Below are positions 42,857 through 51,207 of a stretch of DNA of 64,000 bases, one piece after another; within the stretch, counting starts at the first letter, position 1, and every line of letters begins with the position of its first letter. Made by a program: the position numbers and the translations under genes. Source of the DNA: a bacterium (GTDB lineage Bacteria > Zhuqueibacterota > QNDG01 > JAGLOF01); NCBI GenBank assembly GCA_023139105.1, contig JAGLOF010000068.1, positions 1 to 64,000 on the forward strand, read 5' to 3'. The notes below the pieces were generated by a model, which saw only the letters and a program-made list of their open reading frames with translations, searched no databases and was not told the origin of the DNA.

Positions 42857-44266
42857 ATGTTTCATTTAAAACGTAAGATGTTATTCTCAATATTATTAGT
42901 ACTATCACTTCCACTGTACTTACACGCACAATATGCAACAGGCCAGATTGGTTTTCATCTCTCGGCCGGTGCTGTTAAACTTATTGGTGGTGAGATAGAT
43001 CAATCGATTATAAATCCCCTGGCAGCATTTGATTTTTCTTTGACTCTGAATGAACATATGGATATAAGAGCGGGAATAGACATGGCCTGGGTACGCCCCA
43101 GATCCGCTCACTCTCATTTCCAGCAAAGAATAGACGCTCCTTTTAGAACATATTTGTATCCATGGTCAATAACACTTAAATACAGATTTTTTGAGCATAG
43201 TCTCTGGACGCCGTATCTGACAATTGGTGCAGGTATGACTCACTGGAATCTTCGTGATGTATCAGGTGGAGATAAATGGTTCCCTGTTCCTCAATCCGGA
43301 GAATCAATTCATGGCAGTCAAATGCATGCAACTGCACTATTTGGCATGGGTTTCTCGTTCTTTCTGAATAAAACAATATCTATTGGCATTGATGGCAGGT
43401 ATGGACACATGCTCAGACAGATTCTGGATATGAGTGGAACCGGAGATGCCAACAATGGAGTCATTAGCTGTAGAATTTTCGTTGGCATTCATTTCAAGGG
43501 AAAGCATGATAGAGATAACGATGGTATTCTGGACAAGTATGACCTGGACCCCGAACATGCTGAAGATATCGATGGTTTCCAGGACAGTGACGGCAAACCG
43601 GACTATGATAATGATAATGACGGTATACCGGACTTAATGGACAAGGCACCAAACCAGCCTGAGGATATAGATGGTTTTGAAGATGAAGACGGCGCACCTG
43701 ATCTTGATAATGATAAGGACGGAGTGCCTGATGTATATGACATGGCACCGCTTCTAGCCGAAGATGTAGATGGTTTTCAAGACAATGATGGTGTGCCTGA
43801 CCTTGATAACGACAAAGACGGTATTCCAGATATCGATGATCCTCACCCCAATATTCATGAAGATAAATTTCTCATACAAGTTGAAAAAGAAGAAGCAACT
43901 GTTACACCTGTCTTGCCGGATATACACCACCCGTTGATATTAAAAAATGTAAGATTTGAATCCGGTAAAGCGCTTCTTACAACTGAAGCAGAACTTGCAT
44001 TAGAGACAACGGCAATCTCCTTAAAGGCCTATCCTGAAGTTCAGATAGAGATCAAAGGTTATACTGACAGCACTGGCGATGCCATGAAAAACCTTCATTT
44101 AAGTCAACGTCGTGCAGAATCTGTAATGACGTATCTGATAGATAATGGCATTGCACAGTCTAGACTGAAAGCAGTTGGATACGGAGAGGCTATTCCAATT
44201 GCATCTAATGAAACACCCGAAGGACGCGCATTGAACAGGCGTATTGAATTAATACGCATAGACTAA
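42857..44266 (+). CDS. OmpA-family outer-membrane protein with TSP type-3 repeats
   Basis: 469 residues from ATG 42857, preceded by GGAGGA 5 bases upstream; an upstream ATG (42842) sits in front of that site and is unlikely. Signal peptide about 1-25 (MFHLKRKMLFSILLVLSLPL, YLHAQ). An 8-stranded beta-barrel-like domain occupies ~25-215, followed by calcium-binding TSP3 repeats with DxDxDGxxD loops (NDNDGIPDLMDKAPNQPEDIDG and similar, ~220-335), then an OmpA peptidoglycan-binding domain (FESGKALLTTEAELAL, IEIKGYTDSTGDAMKNLHLSQRRA). It links outer membrane and cell wall; the TSP3 linker is a common FCB arrangement. Probably sigma-54 dependent. Confidence 0.93.
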   Translation: MFHLKRKMLFSILLVLSLPLYLHAQYATGQIGFHLSAGAVKLIGGEIDQSIINPLAAFDFSLTLNEHMDIRAGIDMAWVRPRSAHSHFQQRIDAPFRTYLYPWSITLKYRFFEHSLWTPYLTIGAGMTHWNLRDVSGGDKWFPVPQSGESIHGSQMHATALFGMGFSFFLNKTISIGIDGRYGHMLRQILDMSGTGDANNGVISCRIFVGIHFKGKHDRDNDGILDKYDLDPEHAEDIDGFQDSDGKPDYDNDNDGIPDLMDKAPNQPEDIDGFEDEDGAPDLDNDKDGVPDVYDMAPLLAEDVDGFQDNDGVPDLDNDKDGIPDIDDPHPNIHEDKFLIQVEKEEATVTPVLPDIHHPLILKNVRFESGKALLTTEAELALETTAISLKAYPEVQIEIKGYTDSTGDAMKNLHLSQRRAESVMTYLIDNGIAQSRLKAVGYGEAIPIASNETPEGRALNRRIELIRID

Positions 44267-44310
44267 TCATCTCTTCAACACTAATATCAAAGCTATCTGT
44301 TCAGAGATCT

Positions 44311-44889
44311 TCATTTTTTATTATTCTTTCGTCTTTGTTCAGCTTCCATACGGCTGTATATGCAGCCACAATAGTCCTGCCTGTAAAGCCCTTCTTCTCT
44401 GGATAATTGGCAACTCTCTCTGAATCCATCCTTTTTTTTGAAATCCATCTCAATGAATTCAAGGCCATACTGCTCTGCAACCTCATGCCCAATTGTAAAG
44501 ATTTGCTGTGATTTTTTATGTGGGCTAATGGTTAATGTTGTTGTAATTGAAGGAATTTTAAGCTTGAGAGCCATCCGCGCAGTATGCTCAAACCTCATGC
44601 GATAACAGATCAGGCAACGGCTGCCTCCTTCCGGCACAGTCTCCAGGCCTTTAACAGCAGCAAACCACTGTTCTTTATCATAAGTACCCGTTACAACTGG
44701 AAACCCCCACTTCTCACCAAGCTCTTTAATCTCATTTACTCTTAACTTGTATTCTTTGACCGGATGGATATTTGGATTATAAAAATATATAGTTACCTTG
44801 TACAAATTCCGTAAAACCTGCCAGGAATGAGTAACACATGGAGCACAGCAAGTGTGTAAGAGGCATTGAGGCATATCTGCATGGTTCAT
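44311..44889 (-). CDS. queH: Epoxyqueuosine reductase QueH
   Basis: 192 residues. Reduces epoxyqueuosine to queuosine in tRNA; the non-B12 enzyme replacing QueG. Cys signatures are all present: LLHTCCAPC at the N-terminus, RCLICYRMRFEHTA, and near the C-terminus FKKKDGFRESCQLS with YRQDYCGCIYS. Start ATG overlaps the thiD stop by 4 bases (ATGA), so the two are translationally coupled. Reduction needs electrons and an Fe-S cluster; the ferredoxin gene lies immediately upstream of thiD. Confidence 0.93.
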   Translation of the reverse strand: MNHADMPQCLLHTCCAPCVTHSWQVLRNLYKVTIYFYNPNIHPVKEYKLRVNEIKELGEKWGFPVVTGTYDKEQWFAAVKGLETVPEGGSRCLICYRMRFEHTARMALKLKIPSITTTLTISPHKKSQQIFTIGHEVAEQYGLEFIEMDFKKKDGFRESCQLSREEGLYRQDYCGCIYSRMEAEQRRKNNKK

Positions 44890-45686
44890 AGCTTCATTCC
44901 ATCCACTTTAACAAAGTGGTTCAATGGACCATGCCCCTTGCCAAGTGGAAAACCATTGCGTATGGCTTCTGTTACATATTTTTTTGCAATCTCTACAGCA
45001 GCTTGCAGAGAATATCCTTTTGCCATAAGTGCTGCAATAGCAGCAGATATTGTACAACCGGTACCATGTGTATTATATGAATCTATGCGGGCAGTAGTCA
45101 ATGTAATAAAGCTTTCACCATCAAATAGAAGATCAACGGCATCACCCTCTAAATGCCCACCCTTCACTAAAACCGCAGCACATCCTAATCGATGAATACG
45201 GATTGCAGCTTCTTTCATTTGATCAATATCTTCAACAACTATATCCGCCAAAAGTGCCGCTTCTGCCATATTGGGTGTAATCAACGTGGCCTGAGGTAAC
45301 AATACTTCTTTGATTGCATTGACAGCTGACTCCTCTAATAATGTATCCCCTGAAGTTGATATCATTACTGGATCTACAATAACATAGGGAATCTTAGCGT
45401 CACTTAATTTCCCGGCAACAGTGCGGACAATAGCAGCATCAAAGAGCATACCGATCTTGACAGAGTCTACTCCAATATCTGACAGAACTGCTTCAAATTG
45501 AAGAGCAATAAAATCAGATGAAATACTCTCTATGCCATGAACCCGTCTGGTATTTTGAGCAGTGACCGCTGTTATGACAGTCATACCATAGACACCCATA
45601 GCATGAAATGTCTTCAGGTCTGCCTGAATTCCTGCACCTCCACCGGAGTCAGACCCTGCTACACTTAAAACACGGGGAATAATCAA
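44886..45686 (-). CDS. thiD: Hydroxymethylpyrimidine/phosphomethylpyrimidine kinase
   Basis: 266 residues. Phosphorylates HMP and HMP-P in thiamine pyrimidine synthesis or salvage (ribokinase-like fold). Marks: VAGSDSGGGAGIQADLKTF, GVYGMTVITAVTAQNT, VKIGMLFDAAIV, VIVDPVMISTSGDTLL and the anion hole/catalytic NTHGTGCTISAAIAA. Begins at TTG 45686 with AGGAGGT four bases upstream. It shares an operon with queH. No other thiamine genes are in the window. Confidence 0.95.
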   Translation of the reverse strand: MIIPRVLSVAGSDSGGGAGIQADLKTFHAMGVYGMTVITAVTAQNTRRVHGIESISSDFIALQFEAVLSDIGVDSVKIGMLFDAAIVRTVAGKLSDAKIPYVIVDPVMISTSGDTLLEESAVNAIKEVLLPQATLITPNMAEAALLADIVVEDIDQMKEAAIRIHRLGCAAVLVKGGHLEGDAVDLLFDGESFITLTTARIDSYNTHGTGCTISAAIAALMAKGYSLQAAVEIAKKYVTEAIRNGFPLGKGHGPLNHFVKVDGMKL

Positions 45687-45708
45687 AGTACCTCCTGTTA
45701 ATAAGAAT

Positions 45709-45731
45709 GGGCAGAATCAAAGATTCTGCCC
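45709..45731 (-). terminator. Terminator of ferredoxin gene
   Basis: GGGCAGAATC-AAA-GATTCTGCCC: 10-bp perfect stem, 3-base loop, 28 bases past the ferredoxin stop, followed on the minus strand by AUUCUUAUU. Confidence 0.75.
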
Positions 45732-45758
45732 ATGCAACAATCAACTTTAAGCTGCCAC

Positions 45759-45929
45759 TTATTCAGCCGAAATAGCCTCGACTGGACATACTTCTGTACA
45801 AGCTGCGCAATCAGTGCAGGTATCAGCATTGATCACATGCTTTTCATCGCCTTCAGTGATGGCTTCCACTGGGCATTCGCCTACACAAGCACCGCAGTTG
45901 ATACAGTCATCAGAGATTACATGGGCCAT
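45759..45929 (-). CDS. 2[4Fe-4S]-type ferredoxin (short)
   Basis: 56 residues: MAHVISDDCINCGACVGECP at the N-terminus, then CTDCAACTEVCPVEAI near the C-terminus. Two classic CxxCxxCxxxCP clusters fit two [4Fe-4S] centres; it is a small soluble electron carrier of clostridial type, typical of anaerobes. AAAGGAGA six bases before ATG makes it a confident gene despite its length. Terminator follows. Neighbours queH and the PP-loop thiouridylase are both Fe-S or sulfur-linked tRNA modifiers, so it could supply electrons to them (inference), but a general metabolic role is equally possible. Confidence 0.95.
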   Translation of the reverse strand: MAHVISDDCINCGACVGECPVEAITEGDEKHVINADTCTDCAACTEVCPVEAISAE

Positions 45930-46020
45930 GATTGTCTCCTTTTAATTTTCTTTAATTAAATTATAAATAAATCGCCATAAATATACCAAATGACGCCTTA
46001 AATGTCAACTCATTTACACG

Positions 46021-47031
46021 TTAAATACGCCAATTTTCACATTTTTTTATATCATAAGCCTTAGCATAAATTATGCCGGCTTTTCCTGCGTCTTTCCACT
46101 CAATCCTAATTTCACCTTGAGCCTTCTTACCACAGTATCTGGCAGTAATTTCTGCAATTAGTTTTATATCATCTTCATTCCTGACGCCTTCTGCCAACAC
46201 CAGTGGGCCGCCAACATCCAGAGGTTCAAAAACAGTACGTCCTTTGACAAATTGCTCAAGCATATCATTATCATCTGCATCTCGTCCAACTATTACATGA
46301 AGATGATCATAAGGCCATAAGTGACGGCCATATCTTAATAATTCAAGGTCTTCAACGGTAATGGCGCCTGGCAATCGATTTGCTTTCAATTTTTTTGCCC
46401 GATCACCAAACTGAGGCACTGTTAAAATACATCCGCCACCGGGTCCTGGAAATTGTGTAACACCTAATTTTTCTGCAAGTTCAAACTGGCGTTTACGACT
46501 TCTACCTGAAATATCTAATAATTCCGCTCTATCTATCCACCCCTCTCTCTCGGGAAGTGTCTCAGGGAAATGTAGTGCAGACAATGGTCTTACCAGAATA
46601 TCACTGAATTCCATAACTTTATTCATATGAGCCATAGTTTGACTGTTCTGAGACATTGGACGTTGTCCTATTACCTCGCCGGTAATTAAGAACTTTGCTC
46701 CCATTTCTTCCATCATGGCATTTGCCCTGGTGAACATATAAAGATGACAATCAATACAAGGATTAAAATTAGTTCCGTAACCATGAGGAGGATCTAACAA
46801 AATTGGTAAAAAATCATCTGAAATATCTATTACTGTGACAGGAATACCCAATAGTTCGGCATTCTTAAAAATTTCACCCGATGCTTTCTTTTTAGCAAGA
46901 TTATCAAAACGATAAAAGAAAGTTATGCCGTGAACATCAATACCCTGATCTTTTATCATCTTGGCTGCCAGAAGACTGTCAAGACCGAAGGACATTAAAG
47001 CCAGCGCGCGAATTGGTTGCGTACTCATCAT
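46021..47031 (-). CDS. PP-loop thiouridylase-like protein (MnmA/ThiI-like) with NFACT-R-like C-terminus
   Basis: 336 residues. The N-terminal ATP-pyrophosphatase PP-loop is ALMSFGLDSLLAAKMI; the catalytic Cys region is NFNPCIDCHLYMF, as in MnmA (NPC-x2-C). Residues ~190-215 carry GPGGGCILT with a second candidate Cys. The last ~100 residues (YDHLHVIVGRDADDNDML, DVGGPLVLAEG) resemble the NFACT-R RNA-binding domain (DUF814-type) that is fused to such thiolases in some bacteria. Likely forms 2- or 4-thiouridine in tRNA. ATGA overlap with the P-loop/Asp23 gene upstream shows coupling. The exact tRNA position cannot be told. Confidence 0.8.
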   Translation of the reverse strand: MMSTQPIRALALMSFGLDSLLAAKMIKDQGIDVHGITFFYRFDNLAKKKASGEIFKNAELLGIPVTVIDISDDFLPILLDPPHGYGTNFNPCIDCHLYMFTRANAMMEEMGAKFLITGEVIGQRPMSQNSQTMAHMNKVMEFSDILVRPLSALHFPETLPEREGWIDRAELLDISGRSRKRQFELAEKLGVTQFPGPGGGCILTVPQFGDRAKKLKANRLPGAITVEDLELLRYGRHLWPYDHLHVIVGRDADDNDMLEQFVKGRTVFEPLDVGGPLVLAEGVRNEDDIKLIAEITARYCGKKAQGEIRIEWKDAGKAGIIYAKAYDIKKCENWRI

Positions 47032-47933
47032 TTCGTCATTTGCTCCAGGAATTCACTCACAGTGATATCTAGGTTATCGATATGAATACCGCTATAACGT
47101 TCAACATGTGAAGCTACATACTGCTGCAAATCGGCCAGTTTATCAGGAACTCTTACACCATATGGCAGTGCCAGTCTAATAGCAATATCATAACCATGAG
47201 CTGTATGATTGATTGTAATTTTTGAGAGTTCTGCATCTTCAATGCGTACTGCAACACAGTGCATTATCATCTGTGAAAGAGCTTTATCAGATATGGATAA
47301 ACGACCCATACGGCTGAAAGGCGGCTGCACAATAGCCTTCTCAACAGTTTTATTCTTCCAGCGCAACAGTGAATGATTATTCATGAAAAAACGAATTGAA
47401 TCCACTACTCTGTGATCCGGCTGTTCTTTCTTTATCTCTATTACCGGAACAGGAATGATATGTTGCCCTTTGTTCTCTCTATGATCTCTGGCGCGGGCAA
47501 TTTCATCAGGTGAGGCAATATCATGAATTGTGATAATCTCATCCGGTAGAGGCAGGTCAAGCCTCTGACATATCAGACCAGCCATTCTTTCAGATGTACC
47601 AAGCACTAATATGCTGTTAAACTTTTCATTCAGAAGTACATCTCTAACTTCTTTAGCATGTTCATCAAAGTGAAAGATCGCTCTCTTTACTGCGCGACTG
47701 CGGTTTTTCTCCCGCTTGGCTGATCGACCGGCCAGAATACGTTGATCCTTGATCAGCAAACCATCATCAATAAGTAAGTCAATACTATGTTTCTCCTGAA
47801 CAAGTTTAGCCCTGAAGCTCTTTCCTGTCCCGGCTTTTCCTACCAGTGCCCATACAGTGATCTTGCTGGAAGGGCGCTTCAACCGCGTAAACAGGCGGCG
47901 AACTGTCGGTTTTTTATCGATTACATCCCACAT
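47028..47933 (-). CDS. P-loop NTPase fused to Asp23/Gls24-like domain
   Basis: 301 residues. Residues 25-160: P-loop NTPase with Walker A VWALVGKAGTGKSFRAKLV, LLIDDGLLI and ILVLGTSERMAGLI, resembling a small ATPase or kinase. A linker of ~50 residues follows. The C-terminal ~105 residues look like an Asp23 (DUF322) domain: GRLSISDKALSQMIMHCVAV, IAIRLALPYGVRVPDKLADL, IDNLDITVSEFL. Asp23 domains usually occur alone in Firmicutes envelope-stress proteins; a fusion to an ATPase is not one I know well. Four-base overlap with the thiouridylase-like gene suggests the two proteins work together. Confidence 0.78.
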   Translation of the reverse strand: MWDVIDKKPTVRRLFTRLKRPSSKITVWALVGKAGTGKSFRAKLVQEKHSIDLLIDDGLLIKDQRILAGRSAKREKNRSRAVKRAIFHFDEHAKEVRDVLLNEKFNSILVLGTSERMAGLICQRLDLPLPDEIITIHDIASPDEIARARDHRENKGQHIIPVPVIEIKKEQPDHRVVDSIRFFMNNHSLLRWKNKTVEKAIVQPPFSRMGRLSISDKALSQMIMHCVAVRIEDAELSKITINHTAHGYDIAIRLALPYGVRVPDKLADLQQYVASHVERYSGIHIDNLDITVSEFLEQMTK

Positions 47934-48139
47934 AGGGCATTAATGTAACAAAAACAGTGCCTGCGGACAACTAAAAATACTGAATCCTCATGAAAAAAAT
48001 GAAACAACAAATCTTCACCCTTACACCCTTGCTCTTCACTTCATCCTTGGCATTTCACATGATTTTATAACTTGGAACTTTTCCAGGAAATACCCGTAAT
48101 CTAGCTCAGGGCCCCTTACATTCAATTGGAGAGAACAGC

Positions 48140-48463
48140 ATGAAACTGCTGACAAGACAGGAAGAACAGATTTTACTGGCCATCTACCACCTTGGTGAAG
48201 AAGCGTATCTGGTCAATATCAGAGAACAGTTAAAGGAGATAACCGGCAAGTATCTGGATGTTGGAAGCATTAACAAACCACTTAAGCGTCTGCATGAACG
48301 TGATTTTCTGGCTACCATATTAGGTGAATCCACACCTGTTCGCGGTGGGAAGCGCATTAAATTCTATTCAATGACTGAAAAAGGATTTGAAGCCCTTGCT
48401 CAAGTAAAATCAAGTCATGAACGCATGTGGCAGAATGTGGTTCTGCCAACCAGGCCTGCTTAA
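48140..48463 (+). CDS. PadR-family transcriptional regulator (second copy)
   Basis: 107 residues, paralogue of 12512-12820. Winged-helix pattern: RQEEQILLAIYHLGEEAYLV, LDVGSINKPLKRLHERDFL, GGKRIKFYSMTEKGFEALAQV. GGAGAG 6 bases upstream. It is followed 17 bases later by an orphan MacB-like permease, the same pairing as at 12.5 kb. Confidence 0.92.
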   Translation: MKLLTRQEEQILLAIYHLGEEAYLVNIREQLKEITGKYLDVGSINKPLKRLHERDFLATILGESTPVRGGKRIKFYSMTEKGFEALAQVKSSHERMWQNVVLPTRPA

Positions 48464-48480
48464 GTGAAAAGGATCTGATT

Positions 48481-51018
48481 GTGAAAACTGTTCCATCAAA
48501 ATTAATCTGGCTGCTGAATGCATGTACTGCTAAAGAAGATCAGGCACATCTTCAGGGAGATTATATTGAAATTTTTCAAATAATTCAATACAATCAAGGC
48601 AGTATAAAAGCATGCAGATGGATTCTTCGTCAAATTATAGTTTCTGCTTCTCTCCTTTTTACAGAATATTTTGCATGGAGAGTAAATATGTTAAAAAATT
48701 ATATCAAAATGACAGGGCGGTCTTTCAAACGTCAAAAATCATATTCAATAATAAATATATTTGGATTGGCCGTAGGCATGGCCTGTAGCATTTTAATCCT
48801 CCAGTGGGTACAGGATGAACTTAGCTATGACAGGTTCCATGATAATGGCAAAAATTTATATGTAGCAACATTTTCTAACGGTAGCACTACAACACCTACT
48901 GCATTATCTGGCTATCTGAAAACAGAATTTCCGGAAATAATAAATACAGCACGTTATCAGGCCTCTAACGCATCCCTGAAATATGGTGACAAGCAACATA
49001 CTGAATCCGGTGGTATGTTTGTAGATCCCCAATTCATCAACATGTTTACTATCCCATTCCTCACCGGTGATGCAAATACTGCCCTCGATGACCCAAATTC
49101 TATCATCATCTCTCAACGGATTGCATGTAAATATTTCGGTACAATTGAAAATGCAATGGATAAATCTCTATTTGCAGCAGGTGCTGTCGATCTCAAAGTA
49201 ACAGGTATCTTTGAGAATTATCCGGACAATTCTCATATATCATGCGAGTATATTGCCCCTTTGGCTCTTTTCAAAAATTGGGGCCGCAATCTCAATACCT
49301 GGCAATGGAATAGTATAAGGACATACGTACAGGTTGGTAAAAATACTGACATTGAAGCATTGAACAAAAAAATCATCAATGTTGTGCAGCTGCATAGGGA
49401 GAAAGAACAACGGCCACTGGCACTACAGTCAATCCTCAGACTCCACCTCTATCGTTTCAACCGTCCGGGCGGATTAATCACATATATCTATATCTTCACA
49501 GGCATGGCATTTTTTATACTGATCATTGCCTGTATCAATTTTATGAATCTGGCTACGGCCAGGGCATTTCAAAGAGCCAGGGAAGTTGGAATACGAAAAA
49601 CTATAGGCGCAGATCGTCGACAACTTATTCACCAATTTTTCAGTGAATCCATGGTGCTGACAACTACTGCAGCTATGTTAAGCATATTATTGATAATATT
49701 GATTCTTCCTGCTTTTAATAATCTGACGGCTAAATCGTTTACCATAAATTTCCTTCTTAACCCTAAGGTTGTTTTGGGAATTTCAGGTATAATAATTCTA
49801 ACCGGAGTGATTGCCGGTAGCTATCCGGCACTGTTCTTATCCCGCTTTACACCTATCAAAGTAATGAGAGGGACATTAAGCTCAGGGATTAAGAAAGCCT
49901 ACTCAAGAAAAATTATGGTTATAATTCAATTTGTACTCTCTGTATTCCTAATACTGTGTACACTGGTTGTCTATAGACAGGTTGAATTTATGCGACATAA
50001 AGATATAGGTTTTGACAGGGAAAACATCATCTATTTTACTATGGGATCACATTTTTCAAAAAACATATCTACTATCAGAGGGGAAATGCTAAATCATCCT
50101 GGTATAATTGATATGACTGTGACCAATATTGCACCCTATAGATGGAACACAAATGCCGGTGAAAATGACGTATATTGGGAAGGCAAAACGCATCAAAATG
50201 TTTCTATGGTAATGAATACGGTTGATGCTCATTATCTGAAAACATTCGGCCTGGCAATAACTGAGGGTCGCTTTTTCTCAGAAGATCTCAGTACAGATAC
50301 AGGAGAGGCTTTTGTCATCAATGAAACCGCTGTCAGAGAGATGGAAATGGAGTCTCCCATAGGAAAGTCTTTAAAGATATGGCAACTATCAGGTCACATT
50401 ATTGGTGTTGTAAAGGATTTCCATTTTGAGTCTATGCATCGTGATATCATTCCCATGGCTATGCGAATCGATCCCAGAGGCTACAATCATGCATGTATCA
50501 GGATATCAAAGGATAAGATCTCTTCAACAATTCACTTCATTGAGCAGCAGTGGCAGAAAATCTATCCGGAAGACACTTTCGAATATCATTTTCTTGATGA
50601 TACTATTGACGGTCAGTATCGTGCAGAGATACGAATTGGTCAGCTTTTCAAAGTTTTTACTGCCCTGGCCATTATAATATCCTGTCTGGGATTATTCGGT
50701 TTGATATCTTTTACAACAAGTCAGCGCCAGAAGGAGATTGCCATCAGAAAGGTATGTGGTGCTTCAATAATACGAATGTATTACCTTCTTTCTGAAGAGT
50801 TGATGCAGCTTGTATTAATTGCTATTGTCATTGCCTCTCCTGTTGCTTTCTGGGCAATGGGCAAATGGGTCAATGGTTTTGCCAATCAGGTTCCGATAAG
50901 TATCGATTTGGTGTTCATAGCCGGAGGTTTGGCTATTGTACTAACAATGCTGACAATCAGTTATCATACTATCAAAGCTGTGAGGAGTAATCCTGTAAAA
51001 GCTATAAGAAATGAATAG
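48481..51018 (+). CDS. Orphan ABC-type FtsX/MacB-like permease (second copy)
   Basis: 845 residues from GTG 48481, which has AAAGGAT 7 bases upstream and lies after the PadR stop; a longer frame from ATG 48427 overlaps PadR and is unlikely. Short prefix domain (PSKLIWLLNACTAKEDQAHLQGDYIEIF in outline), then two FtsX-type halves, each with an extracytoplasmic domain and a helix bundle. Conserved segments are FMNLATARAFQRAREVGIRK and TSQRQKEIAIRKVCGASI. Same family as 12839-15475. No ATPase partner is adjacent. Substrate unknown. Confidence 0.87.
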   Translation: MKTVPSKLIWLLNACTAKEDQAHLQGDYIEIFQIIQYNQGSIKACRWILRQIIVSASLLFTEYFAWRVNMLKNYIKMTGRSFKRQKSYSIINIFGLAVGMACSILILQWVQDELSYDRFHDNGKNLYVATFSNGSTTTPTALSGYLKTEFPEIINTARYQASNASLKYGDKQHTESGGMFVDPQFINMFTIPFLTGDANTALDDPNSIIISQRIACKYFGTIENAMDKSLFAAGAVDLKVTGIFENYPDNSHISCEYIAPLALFKNWGRNLNTWQWNSIRTYVQVGKNTDIEALNKKIINVVQLHREKEQRPLALQSILRLHLYRFNRPGGLITYIYIFTGMAFFILIIACINFMNLATARAFQRAREVGIRKTIGADRRQLIHQFFSESMVLTTTAAMLSILLIILILPAFNNLTAKSFTINFLLNPKVVLGISGIIILTGVIAGSYPALFLSRFTPIKVMRGTLSSGIKKAYSRKIMVIIQFVLSVFLILCTLVVYRQVEFMRHKDIGFDRENIIYFTMGSHFSKNISTIRGEMLNHPGIIDMTVTNIAPYRWNTNAGENDVYWEGKTHQNVSMVMNTVDAHYLKTFGLAITEGRFFSEDLSTDTGEAFVINETAVREMEMESPIGKSLKIWQLSGHIIGVVKDFHFESMHRDIIPMAMRIDPRGYNHACIRISKDKISSTIHFIEQQWQKIYPEDTFEYHFLDDTIDGQYRAEIRIGQLFKVFTALAIIISCLGLFGLISFTTSQRQKEIAIRKVCGASIIRMYYLLSEELMQLVLIAIVIASPVAFWAMGKWVNGFANQVPISIDLVFIAGGLAIVLTMLTISYHTIKAVRSNPVKAIRNE

Positions 51019-51063
51019 CAGAAAATTAAAGCAATAGGCACAAAAATAATTTTTGTATCTGGC

Positions 51064-51102
51064 AAACACCGGGTGTTAAATTAAATCCAACACCCGGTGT
51101 TT
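51064..51102. terminator. Terminator after second permease
   Basis: AAACACCGGGTGTT (51064-51077) pairs with AACACCCGGTGTTT (51089-51102), 14 bp, loop AAATTAAATCC, then TT on the plus strand. Nearly symmetrical, so it can also serve transcripts arriving from the right. Confidence 0.88.
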
Positions 51103-51149
51103 TTCCATGATTTTCAGCTTTTTATCTGTATCATCTGTATAATCTGCAT

Positions 51150-51205
51150 TCTATGGCTCTTGCTCTTCTTTGGATTTTGTAATTTGCTATTTATCTTTGC
51201 ATTTT
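51150..51205. repeat. Relics of the GCTCTTGCTCTT and ATTTGNN repeat families
   Basis: GGCTCTTGCTCTTC (about 51155-51168) followed by TTTGGATTTTGTAATTTGC matches the 3' part of the ACACGGAG-type element joined to three or four degenerate heptamers, directly after the end of the efflux-pump reading frame. Confidence 0.5.
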
Positions 51206-51207
51206 CA

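Noticed and set aside
42652-48115. CAGGGCCCYTTA shared by 42656 and 48105
   Set aside because: A 12-base match centred on a GGGCCC palindrome; too short to call a repeat without a genome-wide count.
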